From Acidovorax sp. MR-S7 (GTDB lineage: Bacteria > Pseudomonadota > Gammaproteobacteria > Burkholderiales > Burkholderiaceae_C): DNA of 64,000 nt. A model generated the notes under the pieces. That model made no database searches and was not told the origin of the DNA. It saw nothing but the letters and a program-made list of their open reading frames with translations. Shown here one piece after another: positions 36,198 through 44,300 of this stretch. The position numbers and the translations under genes were made by a program. The stretch is from positions 1-64,000 of the forward strand of contig NZ_DF238916.1 in the NCBI RefSeq assembly GCF_000400995.2, written 5' to 3'. The first letter of the stretch is position 1; every line of letters starts with the position of its first letter.

Positions 36198-36767
36198 TCA
36201 GTCCTCGATGCCGCGCTGGGCGGGCACGCCCGCCTGGAACGCGTGCTTGATGAGCTTCATCTCGGTCACGGTGTCGGCGATGTCGATGATTTCCTGCGGG
36301 CAGCGGCGGCCGGTCAGGCACACGTGCACCAGCGTGGGCCGGGCGGCCAGCGTGTCCAGCACCTCCTGCAGCGGCAGCCAGCCGTAGATCAGCGGGTAGG
36401 TGATCTCGTCGAGCACGACCAGGAACGGGTCGCCCGAGAGGATGGCCGCGCGGGCCTTCTGCCAGCCATCGCGCGCAAGCTGGGCGGAGTGCTCCAGGTC
36501 CTTGCTTTTCCAGCTGAAGCCGTCTCCCAGGCCTTCGATGGGAATGCCCAGCTGCTCGAACATGCGGTGCTCGCCGAAGCGCGCCGAGGGCACCTTCATG
36601 AACTGGAAGATCTTCACGGCCTTGCCGCGCCCGTGCGCGCGCAACGCCAGGCCGAAGGCCGCCGTGCTCTTGCCCTTGCCGTCGCCGGTGTGCACCAGCA
36701 CCAGGCCACGGCGTTCGCCCTGGGGCTTGTCGTACCGGGCTTCGGTGGGAGGATTCTCGATCTGCAT
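36198..36767 (-). CDS. cobO: Corrinoid adenosyltransferase (CobO/BtuR/CobA type)
   Basis: A 189-residue ATP:corrinoid adenosyltransferase that adds the upper adenosyl ligand to cob(I)alamin or cob(I)yrinic acid diamide. Motifs include the reversed-orientation P-loop H-T-G-D-G-K-G-K-S-T near 27-36, F-M-K-V-P near 56, D-E-I-T-Y-P near 120 and L-T-G-R near 150, all typical of this class. The length fits. It follows the BtuD-like ATPase by 9 bases and precedes ogt by 5 bases in the operon. Confidence 0.95.
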   Translation of the reverse strand: MQIENPPTEARYDKPQGERRGLVLVHTGDGKGKSTAAFGLALRAHGRGKAVKIFQFMKVPSARFGEHRMFEQLGIPIEGLGDGFSWKSKDLEHSAQLARDGWQKARAAILSGDPFLVVLDEITYPLIYGWLPLQEVLDTLAARPTLVHVCLTGRRCPQEIIDIADTVTEMKLIKHAFQAGVPAQRGIED

Positions 36768-36776
36768 GGGACGATC

Positions 36777-37583
36777 CTAATCAATCAAGGAAGAGGTTGC
36801 CTGCGCCGCCATGCGGGGCAAGGCGATCCAGGCGCCGTCGATCTGGCGCACCTGGATGCGGTGGTCGAATACCTGTTCCAGCGCGCGGTGGGTGGCCGCA
36901 TCGGCACAGGGTCCGTGGTGCGCCACGCGGCCGGCGGCCATGATCACCATGTCGTCGGCCTGCAGCGCGATGGAGACTTCGTGCAGCACGCTGACCACGG
37001 TGCCGCCCTGCTCCACCAGGGCGCGCACGGCGAGCATCCAGTCGGTCTGGTGCGGCGGGTCCAGGTTGGCCAGGGGCTCGTCCATCAGCGTGACGCTCGC
37101 CTGCACGGCCAGGGCGCGCGCCAGCAGCACGCGCTGGCGCTCGCCGCCCGACAGTTCGGACAGCGCGCGCGCGTGCCATTCCCAGGCCTGCGTGGTGCGC
37201 AGCGCCTGCTGCACGGCGGCGTGGTCGGCGGCGCTGGGGGGCGCCATCCACGGGCGGTGCGGCAGGCGGCCGAGCATGGCGACCTCGTAGGCGGGCAGGT
37301 CGTCGGCCGTGGACTCGTTCTGCCCCAGCCAGGCGAGCTGGCGCGCCCGCTCGCGCATGGGAATGGCGTGCAGCGGGCGGCCCAGCAGCTCCACCTGCCC
37401 CTGCGCGCGCGCATGGCGCAGCAGGCCGGCCAGGGCCTTGAGCAGCGTGGACTTGCCCGCGCCGTTGGGGCCGACCACGCTGGTCCAGCGGCCGGCGGGC
37501 AGGTCCAGGTCGATGCCGCGCAGTATGTGGGCATTTCCGATGCTGGCGCTGATCTGGCGGGCGCTGATAGCTATGTTTTTCAT
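36777..37583 (-). CDS. btuD: ABC transporter ATP-binding protein, cobalamin/iron-siderophore type
   Basis: A 268-residue ATPase with Walker A G-P-N-G-A-G-K-S-T near 38, signature L-S-G-G-E-R-Q-R near 140 and Walker B V-T-L-M-D-E-P near 162. It is closest in type to BtuD/FhuC. Together with the adjacent permease and binding protein it should import B12 or corrinoids, inferred from the operon and riboswitch. ATG 37583 overlaps the permease stop (ATGA). The first ~15 codons lie in a diverged copy of the dispersed repeat. Confidence 0.9.
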   Translation of the reverse strand: MKNIAISARQISASIGNAHILRGIDLDLPAGRWTSVVGPNGAGKSTLLKALAGLLRHARAQGQVELLGRPLHAIPMRERARQLAWLGQNESTADDLPAYEVAMLGRLPHRPWMAPPSAADHAAVQQALRTTQAWEWHARALSELSGGERQRVLLARALAVQASVTLMDEPLANLDPPHQTDWMLAVRALVEQGGTVVSVLHEVSIALQADDMVIMAAGRVAHHGPCADAATHRALEQVFDHRIQVRQIDGAWIALPRMAAQATSSLID

Positions 37584-37588
37584 AGTCC
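37538..37588. repeat. Dispersed palindromic repeat, copy 7 (diverged, at btuD start)
   Basis: On the minus strand, GACTATGAAAAACATAGCT then ATCAGCGC - spacer - CAGCGCC aligns with the cbiB copy (GACTACAAAAACAATAGCT then GCCAGCGC). It provides the start codon and N-terminus of the BtuD-like ATPase. The second arm is weak, so assignment to the family is tentative. Confidence 0.5.
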
Positions 37589-38647
37589 GCCCCCCCGCGT
37601 GCGGCGGTGCATGAGCCACAGCAGGTAGCTGCCGCCCAGCGCAGCGGTGAGCACGCCCACGGGCAGCTCCTGCGGCGCGATGACCCAGCGCGCCAGGATA
37701 TCGGCCGCCAGCAGCAGCACCGCGCCCATGAGGCTGGACAGCCACACGTGCCACTGGTGCGTGACGCGCGCGATCGACCGCACCAGGTGCGGCGCCGCCA
37801 GGCCGACGAAGGCGATCAGCCCCGTGTGCGCCACGGCCAGCCCGGTCGCCAGCGCCAGCGCCAGCACCAGCCCGGCACGCATGGGCGCGAGCGGCAGGCC
37901 CAGGCTGGCAGCAGTGGCCTCGCCCAGCATGAGCCCGTCCAGCAGCCGCGACAGCGCCCAGGCCGTGCCCGCGCACAGCGCCCAGCCGGCGGCCATGAGC
38001 GCGCAGGCCTGCCAGCCCACGAAGGCGGAGCTGCCCATGGTGAAGACCTGCATGGATTCCAGAATGCTGGGCTTGGCCACCTGGATCAGGTCGCGCACCG
38101 CGCCCAGCACCACGCCCACGATCACGCCCGCCAGCAGCAGGCGCAGCGTGTGCTGCACCCCGCCCGCCAGCGTGAGCGTGAGCAGCACAGCCCCGGCCGC
38201 GCCGAGGAAGGCCATGCCGACCACGCCCAGGCGCACCAGCCAGCCCGCCGTGGTGGGCGAGACGCCCAGCATGGCCATGGCGATGGCCCCGCCCAGCGCC
38301 GCGCCGGAGGCGCTGCCCAGCAGGTAAGGGTCGGCCAGCGGGTTGCGGAACAGGCCCTGCGCAACGGCACCGGCCAGCCCCAGCAGCGCGCCGGCCAGCC
38401 ACGCGCCCAGCGTGCGCGGCAGGCGGATGTCCCACACGATCTGCCACGCCAGCGGATCGCTGCCCATATGCAGCACGCTGTCCCAGCCGGTGCTCCCCAC
38501 GCTGGCGCCCAGCAGCAGCAGCACGGCCGTGCCTGACAGCAGCCAGGTGGCTAGCAGCGCCGCGCGGCGGCTGCCGGGCGCCGGGCCCGGTGCCGCCGGC
38601 TCCACGGCCGCGGCAAGGGTATCGCTTGGGGGAACGTGCAGGTTCAT
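37580..38647 (-). CDS. btuC: FecCD/BtuC-family ABC transporter permease
   Basis: A 355-residue inner-membrane permease of the FecCD family with about ten transmembrane helices. Typical segments are R-L-P-R-T-L-G-A-W-L-A-G-A-L-L-G near 75, F-R-N-P-L-A-D-P-Y-L-L-G near 100, and G-L-I-A-F-V-G-L-A-A-P-H-L-V-R near 285, the cytoplasmic coupling region. It works with the adjacent ATPase and binding protein. The first 30 residues form a Pro/Ala-rich cytoplasmic extension. It overlaps both neighbours by four bases. Confidence 0.93.
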   Translation of the reverse strand: MNLHVPPSDTLAAAVEPAAPGPAPGSRRAALLATWLLSGTAVLLLLGASVGSTGWDSVLHMGSDPLAWQIVWDIRLPRTLGAWLAGALLGLAGAVAQGLFRNPLADPYLLGSASGAALGGAIAMAMLGVSPTTAGWLVRLGVVGMAFLGAAGAVLLTLTLAGGVQHTLRLLLAGVIVGVVLGAVRDLIQVAKPSILESMQVFTMGSSAFVGWQACALMAAGWALCAGTAWALSRLLDGLMLGEATAASLGLPLAPMRAGLVLALALATGLAVAHTGLIAFVGLAAPHLVRSIARVTHQWHVWLSSLMGAVLLLAADILARWVIAPQELPVGVLTAALGGSYLLWLMHRRTRGGGL

Positions 38648-39513
38648 GGGAAGGACTTTGCCAGGCAGCCGGCCATGATGCGCGCGGCCTCGGCCATGCG
38701 CGGGCCGGGGCGCACCACCACGTCGGAGACTTCGGGGCCGAACTCGCACATGCGCCCTTCCTTCACGGCCGCCATGTTCTGCCAGCCGGGGTAGAGCACC
38801 ATGGGCTGCATGCTGCGGTTGGCGACCATGATCACGTCGGGCCGCGCGCGCAGCACGAATTCCGGATTCAGGCGCGGGAAGGGTCCCAGCTCGGGCGGCA
38901 CCACGTTGCGCACGCCCAGGCGTACCAGCGTCTCGCCGATGAACGAGCTGGCGCCCGCCGCGTAGGGGCCGCGGCTCACTTCGAAATACACCCGCGTGCC
39001 GCGCGCCCGCGCGGGCAGGGATTGCGCGGCGGCCTGCACGGCCGCGTCGATCACGCGCCACACGCGGTCGGCGCCCTGCGCATGCGGCACGGCCAGCAGG
39101 TCGCCCACCACGCGCAGCACGCGGCGCACGTCGGCGTGGCTCTTGGGCTCCAACGCGGCCACCTTCACGCCCAGGGCCTCCAGCCGGTCGCTCACGCGGC
39201 TGCTGACGGACAGCAGCACCACGTCCGGGCGCAGGGCGACGACGGCCTCGATGTTCGGGTCAAGCCCGCCGCCCACCTGGGGCAGGCGCTGGATGGAGGC
39301 GGGCCAGTTGGAGTAGCGGTCCACGCCCACGATGCGGTCGCAGTGCTGCAGTTCGCACACGCTTTCGGTCAGCGAGGGCAGCAGGCTCACGATGCGCCGG
39401 GGCGGCTCGTCGAAGTGGAGCTGGCGCCCCCGGTCGTCGGTGATGGTGATGGCCTGCGCGGCGCCGGCCAGCAGGCAGCAGGCGGCGAGCAGCAGGCGGT
39501 GCCAGGGCTTCAT
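38644..39513 (-). CDS. btuF: Corrinoid/B12 ABC transporter substrate-binding protein (BtuF-like)
   Basis: A 289-residue periplasmic binding protein of the helical-backbone (type III) fold, with a signal peptide cleaved after A-Q-A near residue 21. Features are R-R-I-V-S-L-L-P-S-L-T-E-S near 39, G-V-D-R-Y-S-N-W-P near 63 and L-R-P-D-V-V-L near 93. The family includes vitamin B12, haem and siderophore binders; cobalamin is inferred from context. ATG 39513 overlaps the cobU stop and its own stop overlaps the permease start. Confidence 0.9.
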   Translation of the reverse strand: MKPWHRLLLAACCLLAGAAQAITITDDRGRQLHFDEPPRRIVSLLPSLTESVCELQHCDRIVGVDRYSNWPASIQRLPQVGGGLDPNIEAVVALRPDVVLLSVSSRVSDRLEALGVKVAALEPKSHADVRRVLRVVGDLLAVPHAQGADRVWRVIDAAVQAAAQSLPARARGTRVYFEVSRGPYAAGASSFIGETLVRLGVRNVVPPELGPFPRLNPEFVLRARPDVIMVANRSMQPMVLYPGWQNMAAVKEGRMCEFGPEVSDVVVRPGPRMAEAARIMAGCLAKSFP

Positions 39514-40085
39514 GTGTCGTCCTTCAAGGTGAGCGGCAGTCCGGCCGCCATCAGTGTTACGCGGCGGCAGGCGGCGGCCGCGCGCTGGTTCAGCACGCCC
39601 AGCGCATCGACGAAGGCGCGCACCTCGCGCCCCAGCGGGATGACGCCCAGGCCGATCTCGTTGCCCACCAGCACCACGGGGCCGGGGCTGGCAGCCAGCG
39701 CTTCGAAAAAGTGAGCTGCTTGCGCTTGCCAGTCAAGCGCTGGAGGCTTATTTTGCTCTGATTCCATGGGCATCAGCCAGTGGGTGAGCCAGAGTGTGAG
39801 GCAATCCACCACGACGAGGGTATCGGCCGCGCCATGGCGCGCCAGCGCGCCAGCAAGGTCGCGCGGCGCCTCCACCGTGGCCATGCCGGGCACGCGCTCG
39901 GCACGCTCGCGCTGGTGGCGGGCGATGCGTGCGCGCATCTCGTCGTCCCACGGCTGGGCGGTGGCGATGAGCACGGCGCGGTGCGCGGGGGATTGCGCCA
40001 GCCACGCGCGCGCGAGCAACTCGGCGCGGCGCGACTTGCCGCTCTTCTGGCCGCCCAGGATGAGTTCGCTGCGGGCGATGTTCAT
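39510..40085 (-). CDS. cobU: Adenosylcobinamide kinase / adenosylcobinamide-phosphate guanylyltransferase
   Basis: A 191-residue bifunctional CobU/CobP that phosphorylates adenosylcobinamide and transfers GMP to it. The P-loop L-I-L-G-G-Q-K-S-G-K-S lies at 8-18, A-T-A-Q-P-W-D-D-E-M follows near 41, and V-V-D-C-L-T-L-W-L near 92 and G-N-E-I-G near 138 complete the fold. Residues about 109-127 come from an in-frame dispersed repeat and sit in a loop that varies in length in the family. It overlaps cobB upstream and btuF downstream by four bases each. Confidence 0.94.
   Translation of the reverse strand: MNIARSELILGGQKSGKSRRAELLARAWLAQSPAHRAVLIATAQPWDDEMRARIARHQRERAERVPGMATVEAPRDLAGALARHGAADTLVVVDCLTLWLTHWLMPMESEQNKPPALDWQAQAAHFFEALAASPGPVVLVGNEIGLGVIPLGREVRAFVDALGVLNQRAAAACRRVTLMAAGLPLTLKDDT
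39705..39757. repeat. Dispersed palindromic repeat, copy 8 (inside cobU)
   Basis: Reads GTGAGCTGCTTGCGCTTG - 5 bases - TCAAGCGCTGGAGGCTTATT, with A-rich and T-rich edges as in other copies. It is in frame inside cobU and encodes residues about 109-127, including an unusual polar and Pro-containing stretch between D-C-L-T-L-W and G-N-E-I-G. Confidence 0.88.
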
Positions 40086-41434
40086 GGCGCCTGCGTGAAA
40101 AGCGCGGCCACGGCCCGCGGGCTGGAGGCGAACCACGCATGGAAGTAGCTCGCACGGATGCTGCCGTGGCGGTAGACGGGCTCGTCCACGGCGTCTTCGC
40201 CGGGCCGCCGGGTGTGGGCGCAGGCGGTGGCCGGGCTGTCGGTGGTGCTGTAGTGGAAGGTGTGGCCACGCAGCGCATGCGCGCCATCCACGCCATCGAG
40301 CAGCACTTCGCGCGGCCCCAGCGCTGCCAGCCGCCGGCGCATCGCGGCGCGGCCCGGCAGCAGGCCCCACATCGGCACGCTGCGGCCATCGGCCAGCGTG
40401 AGCGACTCCAGCAGCGCCAGCATGCCGCCGCACTCGGCCCACACGGGCCGGCCTGCCCCCACGTGCGCACGCAGGGCCTCGCGCAGGGCCGTGTTCGCGG
40501 CCAGCGTGTCGGCATGCAATTCAGGGTATCCGCCGGGCAGCCACACGGCATCGCAGGCGGGCAGCGGGTCGCCGCGCAGCGGGGCAAAGAGGGCCACCCG
40601 CGCGCCCAGGCTGCGCAGGGTGTCCAGGTTGGCGTCGTAGACGAAGCAGAAGGCCGCGTCCTGCGCCACGGCCACGGTGCGGCCGGCGAGCAGCGGCGGC
40701 ACGGGCGTTGGCTGCACGGGCGCGGCGAAGTCCACGGCAAAGCGCTGCAGCGCCTGCAGATCCATGCGGCCCAGCGGCGTGGCGGCCAGCGCGTCGGCGG
40801 CCGCATCGAGGCGCTGCAGTGCATCGGGCAGCTCCTGTGCGCCCACCAAGCCCAGGTGCCGCTCGGGCAGGAGGCCACCAGGCTCCCCTGTACCCGCAGC
40901 GGCATCCGTGAGGCGTGGCAGGGCGCCCAGCCAGTCGGCGCCGTCCCGCAGCCCGGCGCGCAGCATGTCCGCGTGGCGCTCGCCCGCCACGCGGTTGGCC
41001 AGCACGCCGGCCCAGGGCAGGTCCGCCCAGTAGTGGCGCAGCCCGTGCACGACGGCGCCCAGTGTGCCGCCCATGGCACCGGCATCGACCACCGCTAGCA
41101 CGGGCATGCCGAAGCGCCGCGCCAGCGCGGCCACGCTGTGCTCGCCGTCGAACAGGCCCATCACCCCTTCGACCAGCAGCAGGTCCGCCTGCGCGGCGGC
41201 TTGCGCCAGGCGCTGCGCGCAGTCGGCCTCGCCGGTCATCCACAGGTCGAGCTGGTGCACCGGCGCGCCGCTGGCGAGCTGGTGCCAGTGGGGATCGAGG
41301 TAGTCCGGCCCGCACTTGAAAACGCGCACGCGCCGGCCCTGGCGTGCATGCAGGCGCGCCAGGGCGGCGGTGACGGCGGTCTTGCCCTGGCCCGAGGCGG
41401 GCGCGGCGATGACCAGTGCGGGGCAGCGGGCCAT
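40082..41434 (-). CDS. cobB: Cobyrinate a,c-diamide synthase
   Basis: A 450-residue glutamine-dependent amidotransferase that amidates the a and c side chains of cobyrinic acid. The P-loop A-P-A-S-G-Q-G-K-T lies at 11-19, F-K-C-G-P-D-Y-L-D-P near 39 and E-G-V-M-G-L-F-D-G near 88. The glutaminase-like half has P-G-G-Y-P-E near 305 and the nucleophile in A-E-C-G-G-M near 335. ATG 41434 begins 6 bases after btuB. Its presence implies that corrinoid is amidated here, either made de novo from genes elsewhere or salvaged. Confidence 0.94.
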   Translation of the reverse strand: MARCPALVIAAPASGQGKTAVTAALARLHARQGRRVRVFKCGPDYLDPHWHQLASGAPVHQLDLWMTGEADCAQRLAQAAAQADLLLVEGVMGLFDGEHSVAALARRFGMPVLAVVDAGAMGGTLGAVVHGLRHYWADLPWAGVLANRVAGERHADMLRAGLRDGADWLGALPRLTDAAAGTGEPGGLLPERHLGLVGAQELPDALQRLDAAADALAATPLGRMDLQALQRFAVDFAAPVQPTPVPPLLAGRTVAVAQDAAFCFVYDANLDTLRSLGARVALFAPLRGDPLPACDAVWLPGGYPELHADTLAANTALREALRAHVGAGRPVWAECGGMLALLESLTLADGRSVPMWGLLPGRAAMRRRLAALGPREVLLDGVDGAHALRGHTFHYSTTDSPATACAHTRRPGEDAVDEPVYRHGSIRASYFHAWFASSPRAVAALFTQAP

Positions 41435-41440
41435 GTCAGG

Positions 41441-43330
41441 TCAGCGCGGGGCCCACTTCAGGCCGACGTACACGGAGCGCCCCGGCGTCACGTAGGTGCG
41501 CGCCAGCTGGTAGTCCTTGTCGCCCAGGTTGTCCACGCGGGCGAGCAATGTGAAATCGCGCGCCACCTGGGTGCTGGCATAGAGGTTGACAAGCGTGTAG
41601 CCGCCCAGCACCTGCGTGTTGGTCGCGTTCTCGAAACGCTGGCCCGAGGCCTGCACCTCGGCGCCCAGCGTCCAGCCGGCCAGCTGCGTGTCGGCGCCGA
41701 AGGTGGCATGGCGCTTGGCGCGGCGCTGCAGTTGCTTGCCGGTGGTGAGGTCCTTGGGGTTCTGCAGGTCGATGGAGCCGCGCAGCGTCACGCCGCCGAT
41801 GCGGTGGCCCGCGGAGAGGGTCACGCCCTTGTATTCGGCGCGGCCCACGCTGTTGTAGCAGCCGAATGCCTGGTTGCAGGCCTTGTAGCCGCTGTCGAAG
41901 ACGATCAGGTCGCTCACTCGGTTGCGGTAAGCCACCACGCCCGCATAGCTGGCGCCGCTCGCGTAGCGCAGGCCCAGTTCGACGTTGCGGCCTGTCTCGG
42001 GCTTCAGGCTGGGATCGCCGTAGATGCTGAAGCGCTGGTACAGCGTGGGCGCACGGAAGGCCGTGCCGGCCGATGCCGTGGCACGCAGCGTGGGCGTGAG
42101 GGCGTAGCCGTAGGCCACACTGCCCGTGTTCTTGCCGCCGAATTCGCTGTCGTCGTCATGGCGCAGGTTGAGCTGCAGCGTGTGCGCGCCCGCATGGAAG
42201 CCGTAGCCCAGGGCCAATGCGTCCTGCGAGCGGTCGCGGTCAATGGGAGCATTGGCCAGCTCGTCCTCGCGGCGCTCCAGCGCGGCGGTGAACAGGTGCG
42301 CGCCCAGGCGGTATTCGTTCTGCCACAGGTAACCGCGCAGGTGCGTGCGGGTGAGGTAGTAGGCAGGCGTGGTTTCGTACCGGCTGACCGAGTCCGTGAC
42401 CGACACGCGCGAGCTGAACGCATCCGTCCACTTGGCCGACCAGGTGAGGCCCGCCGTGTGCATGCGGTTGTCGTTCTGGTCGTTCTCGGGGTTGGCCGGG
42501 GTGTAGGTGAAGGCGTCGTAGCCCGACTTCATCTCGTTGGCCAGCAGCGTGGCGTCGAGCCGGTGGGCGGTGTTGATCTGGAAACCCAGGCGCGCATTGC
42601 CCGCCGTGGCGCGGTAGCCGTCCTTGTCGGGGTTGTGGCCCGCGTTGTCGCGGATGTCGTAGCCGTCGCTGCGCTCGTGGCTGATGCCCAGCGCATAGTC
42701 GAAGACGCCCGCCGCGCCGCTCACGCCCGCTTCGATCTTGCGCAGGTTGTGCGAGCCCAGGCCCACGCCCACGTAGGGCGCCGCCGAGCCCTCGCCCTTC
42801 TTGGTGAAGAGCTGGATCACGCCGCCCATGGCGTCCGAGCCGTAGACAGCAGCGGCCGGGCCGCGCAGCACCTCGATGCGGTCGATCTGCGACAGCGGGA
42901 TCTGCTCCCACACGGCGCCGCCGGTGGACTGCGAGTCCACGCGCACGCCGTCGATGTACACGGCGGTGAAGCGCCCCTCGGCGCCGCGCAGGAACACATT
43001 GGACGAATTGCCTACGCCGCCGTTGCGCGTGATCTCCACGCCCGGCAGGCGCGCCAGCAGGTCCGCCAAGCCGGTGGCGCCCGCGGTGTCGATGGTCTCG
43101 CGGTCCACGATGGAAACATCCGCCACGATGTCGGTCAGCGGCTGCTCGGTGCGGGTGGCGGTGATCACGACTTCATTCAGGGAAGGGGCGCGCAGGTTCT
43201 GCGCCACCAGCACGCCACCCTCCTGGGCCTGCGCCGCACAGGTCACCATGGCCGCCAGGGCCAAGGCCGAATAGCGCAGGTGCGCACGCGCGGGCGCTGC
43301 GGCGCACTCGCGGAAAGACCGATTCATCAT
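41441..43330 (-). CDS. btuB: TonB-dependent vitamin B12 receptor BtuB
   Basis: A 629-residue outer-membrane receptor with a signal peptide (cleavage after A-Q-A near 35). A TonB box-like stretch L-N-E-V-V-I-T-A follows, then a plug domain (about 60-165; V-L-R-G-P-A-A-A-V-Y-G-S-D-A-M-G-G-V-I) and a C-terminal 22-strand barrel ending in an aromatic-rich strand (V-Y-V-G-L-K-W). B12 specificity is supported by the riboswitch 98 bases upstream and the following B12 genes. Two tandem ATGs (43330, 43327) are possible starts. It is the first gene of the cobalamin operon. Confidence 0.94.
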   Translation of the reverse strand: MMNRSFRECAAAPARAHLRYSALALAAMVTCAAQAQEGGVLVAQNLRAPSLNEVVITATRTEQPLTDIVADVSIVDRETIDTAGATGLADLLARLPGVEITRNGGVGNSSNVFLRGAEGRFTAVYIDGVRVDSQSTGGAVWEQIPLSQIDRIEVLRGPAAAVYGSDAMGGVIQLFTKKGEGSAAPYVGVGLGSHNLRKIEAGVSGAAGVFDYALGISHERSDGYDIRDNAGHNPDKDGYRATAGNARLGFQINTAHRLDATLLANEMKSGYDAFTYTPANPENDQNDNRMHTAGLTWSAKWTDAFSSRVSVTDSVSRYETTPAYYLTRTHLRGYLWQNEYRLGAHLFTAALERREDELANAPIDRDRSQDALALGYGFHAGAHTLQLNLRHDDDSEFGGKNTGSVAYGYALTPTLRATASAGTAFRAPTLYQRFSIYGDPSLKPETGRNVELGLRYASGASYAGVVAYRNRVSDLIVFDSGYKACNQAFGCYNSVGRAEYKGVTLSAGHRIGGVTLRGSIDLQNPKDLTTGKQLQRRAKRHATFGADTQLAGWTLGAEVQASGQRFENATNTQVLGGYTLVNLYASTQVARDFTLLARVDNLGDKDYQLARTYVTPGRSVYVGLKWAPR

Positions 43331-43427
43331 AGGAAAAATTACTGCTAGGTAACCCGTGCCAGCTTCCCCGCCAGCGTTGGGTGATACAGCCGCGTGCGCC
43401 TTTTTGCAGGCGCGCACGGCCACCATG
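43331..43427 (-). promoter_or_regulatory. Probable expression platform of the cobalamin riboswitch
   Basis: Between the riboswitch core and btuB, the minus strand can fold a long imperfect hairpin (GCCGTGCGCGCC and GGCGCACGCGGC, plus coordinates 43389-43420, loop rich in A). It is followed by sequence leading to the btuB start, whose ribosome site is weak. The layout fits control by sequestration of translation or transcription, but the mechanism cannot be decided by eye. Confidence 0.5.
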
Positions 43428-43642
43428 TTGGCCGGTATCCGGGCTGGCGGAACAGCTTCCATGGCCTTCCCAGGGGCTTGTTCAAGGCACCCAGTGGCGT
43501 GTGTATGAAAGTGGAGCCGGCGTGCGACTCATCCGCTGACCGTTGCGGGGGCAGCGCAGGCACAGGACACGCTCCATGGCGGAGGCGCCTTCCCTGCTTC
43601 CCGTTGAACTGCGGCATGCGAACCACGCCGCGAGCACCAACA
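43428..43642 (-). promoter_or_regulatory. Cobalamin (AdoCbl) riboswitch
   Basis: The minus-strand leader of btuB has the conserved elements in order. They are a 5' GGTGCTCG (43638-43631), ACGGGAAGCAGGGAA, the core CTGCCCCCGCAACGGTCAGC, GCCACTGGGTGCC, TGGGAAGGCC, and the terminal B12-box-like AGCCCGGATACCGGCC (43445-43430). Spacing and total length (about 215 nt) fit the class. Binding of adenosylcobalamin should repress btuB and the downstream 14-gene transcript. Confidence 0.93.
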
Positions 43643-43691
43643 CGTGTAATTTTACGTTGCCCGGCGACGCCGTCCCTACAATCGGCGGCGT

Positions 43692-43913
43692 ATGGCCCAC
43701 CCCTCCTCCCTCGATCAGATCGCCGAGCGCGTCGAGCGCCTGCTGCTGCGCCATGCGGAGCTGCAGCGCACCAACACGCTGCTGGCGCAGCAGGTCATGG
43801 CGCTCACGCAGGAGCGCGACTCCCTTCAATCCCGTCTGCAGGCCGCCCGCGCGCGCGTGGACGCACTGCTCGACCGCCTGCCCCCTGCTTCCGAGACGAA
43901 GGACGCGCCATGA
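43692..43913 (+). CDS. Small coiled-coil protein (ZapB-like)
   Basis: A 73-residue protein that is almost entirely a predicted coiled coil (A-E-R-V-E-R-L-L-L-R-H onward, with heptad Leu/Val spacing through V-D-A-L-L-D-R-L). Its size and position directly before zapA, with an ATGA overlap at 43910-43913, match the small ZapB-like/TIGR02449-type proteins of betaproteobacteria. A role in Z-ring organisation is inferred from the neighbour only. It is transcribed divergently from the cobalamin riboswitch, so its promoter overlaps or adjoins that region. Confidence 0.75.
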   Translation: MAHPSSLDQIAERVERLLLRHAELQRTNTLLAQQVMALTQERDSLQSRLQAARARVDALLDRLPPASETKDAP

Positions 43914-44251
43914 AGCAAATCGAGGTCCAGATCCTGCAGCAAAGCTATGTGCTGGCCTGCCCCGAAGGGCAGGAGGCCCGCCTGCTGGACGCCGTGGAGC
44001 GCGTGGACACGGCCATGACCCGTATCCGCGACGCGGGCAAGGTACGCGCGCGCGAGCGCATCGCGGTGCTGGCTGCCCTCAACTTGGCATTCGAGCTGGC
44101 CGACCGGGAAGCCCTGTCCGCCGCGGCGCAGTCCGTTGCGCGGGCCAGCGCCGCGCCAACCGGCACGGATGAAGCCGCCGGCGACGAACGCGTGCAGCAG
44201 TTGCTGCTGCGCCTGGACGAAGCCCTGGGTGACGACGGGCGACTCTTGTAA
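43910..44251 (+). CDS. zapA: Cell division protein ZapA
   Basis: A 113-residue ZapA. The N-terminal beta/alpha domain (K-Q-I-E-V-Q-I-L-Q-Q-S-Y-V-L-A-C-P-E-G) with the A-V-E-R-V-D motif is typical, followed by a C-terminal coiled coil ending in V-Q-Q-L-L-L-R-L-D-E-A-L. ZapA bundles FtsZ filaments at midcell. It overlaps the preceding small coiled-coil gene (ATGA), and 6S RNA follows about 50 bases downstream, a conserved arrangement in gamma- and betaproteobacteria. Confidence 0.93.
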   Translation: MKQIEVQILQQSYVLACPEGQEARLLDAVERVDTAMTRIRDAGKVRARERIAVLAALNLAFELADREALSAAAQSVARASAAPTGTDEAAGDERVQQLLLRLDEALGDDGRLL

Positions 44252-44267
44252 GCATTCCCTGAAGAGG

Positions 44268-44296
44268 TCCACAACCCGGACTCGCGGCCTTACAAT
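44268..44296 (+). promoter_or_regulatory. Promoter of 6S RNA
   Basis: TCCACA (44268-44273) and TACAAT (44291-44296) are spaced by 17 bases, a reasonable sigma-70 promoter. It places the transcription start near 44302, at the first base of the 6S closing stem. Confidence 0.6.
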
Positions 44297-44300
44297 GGAA

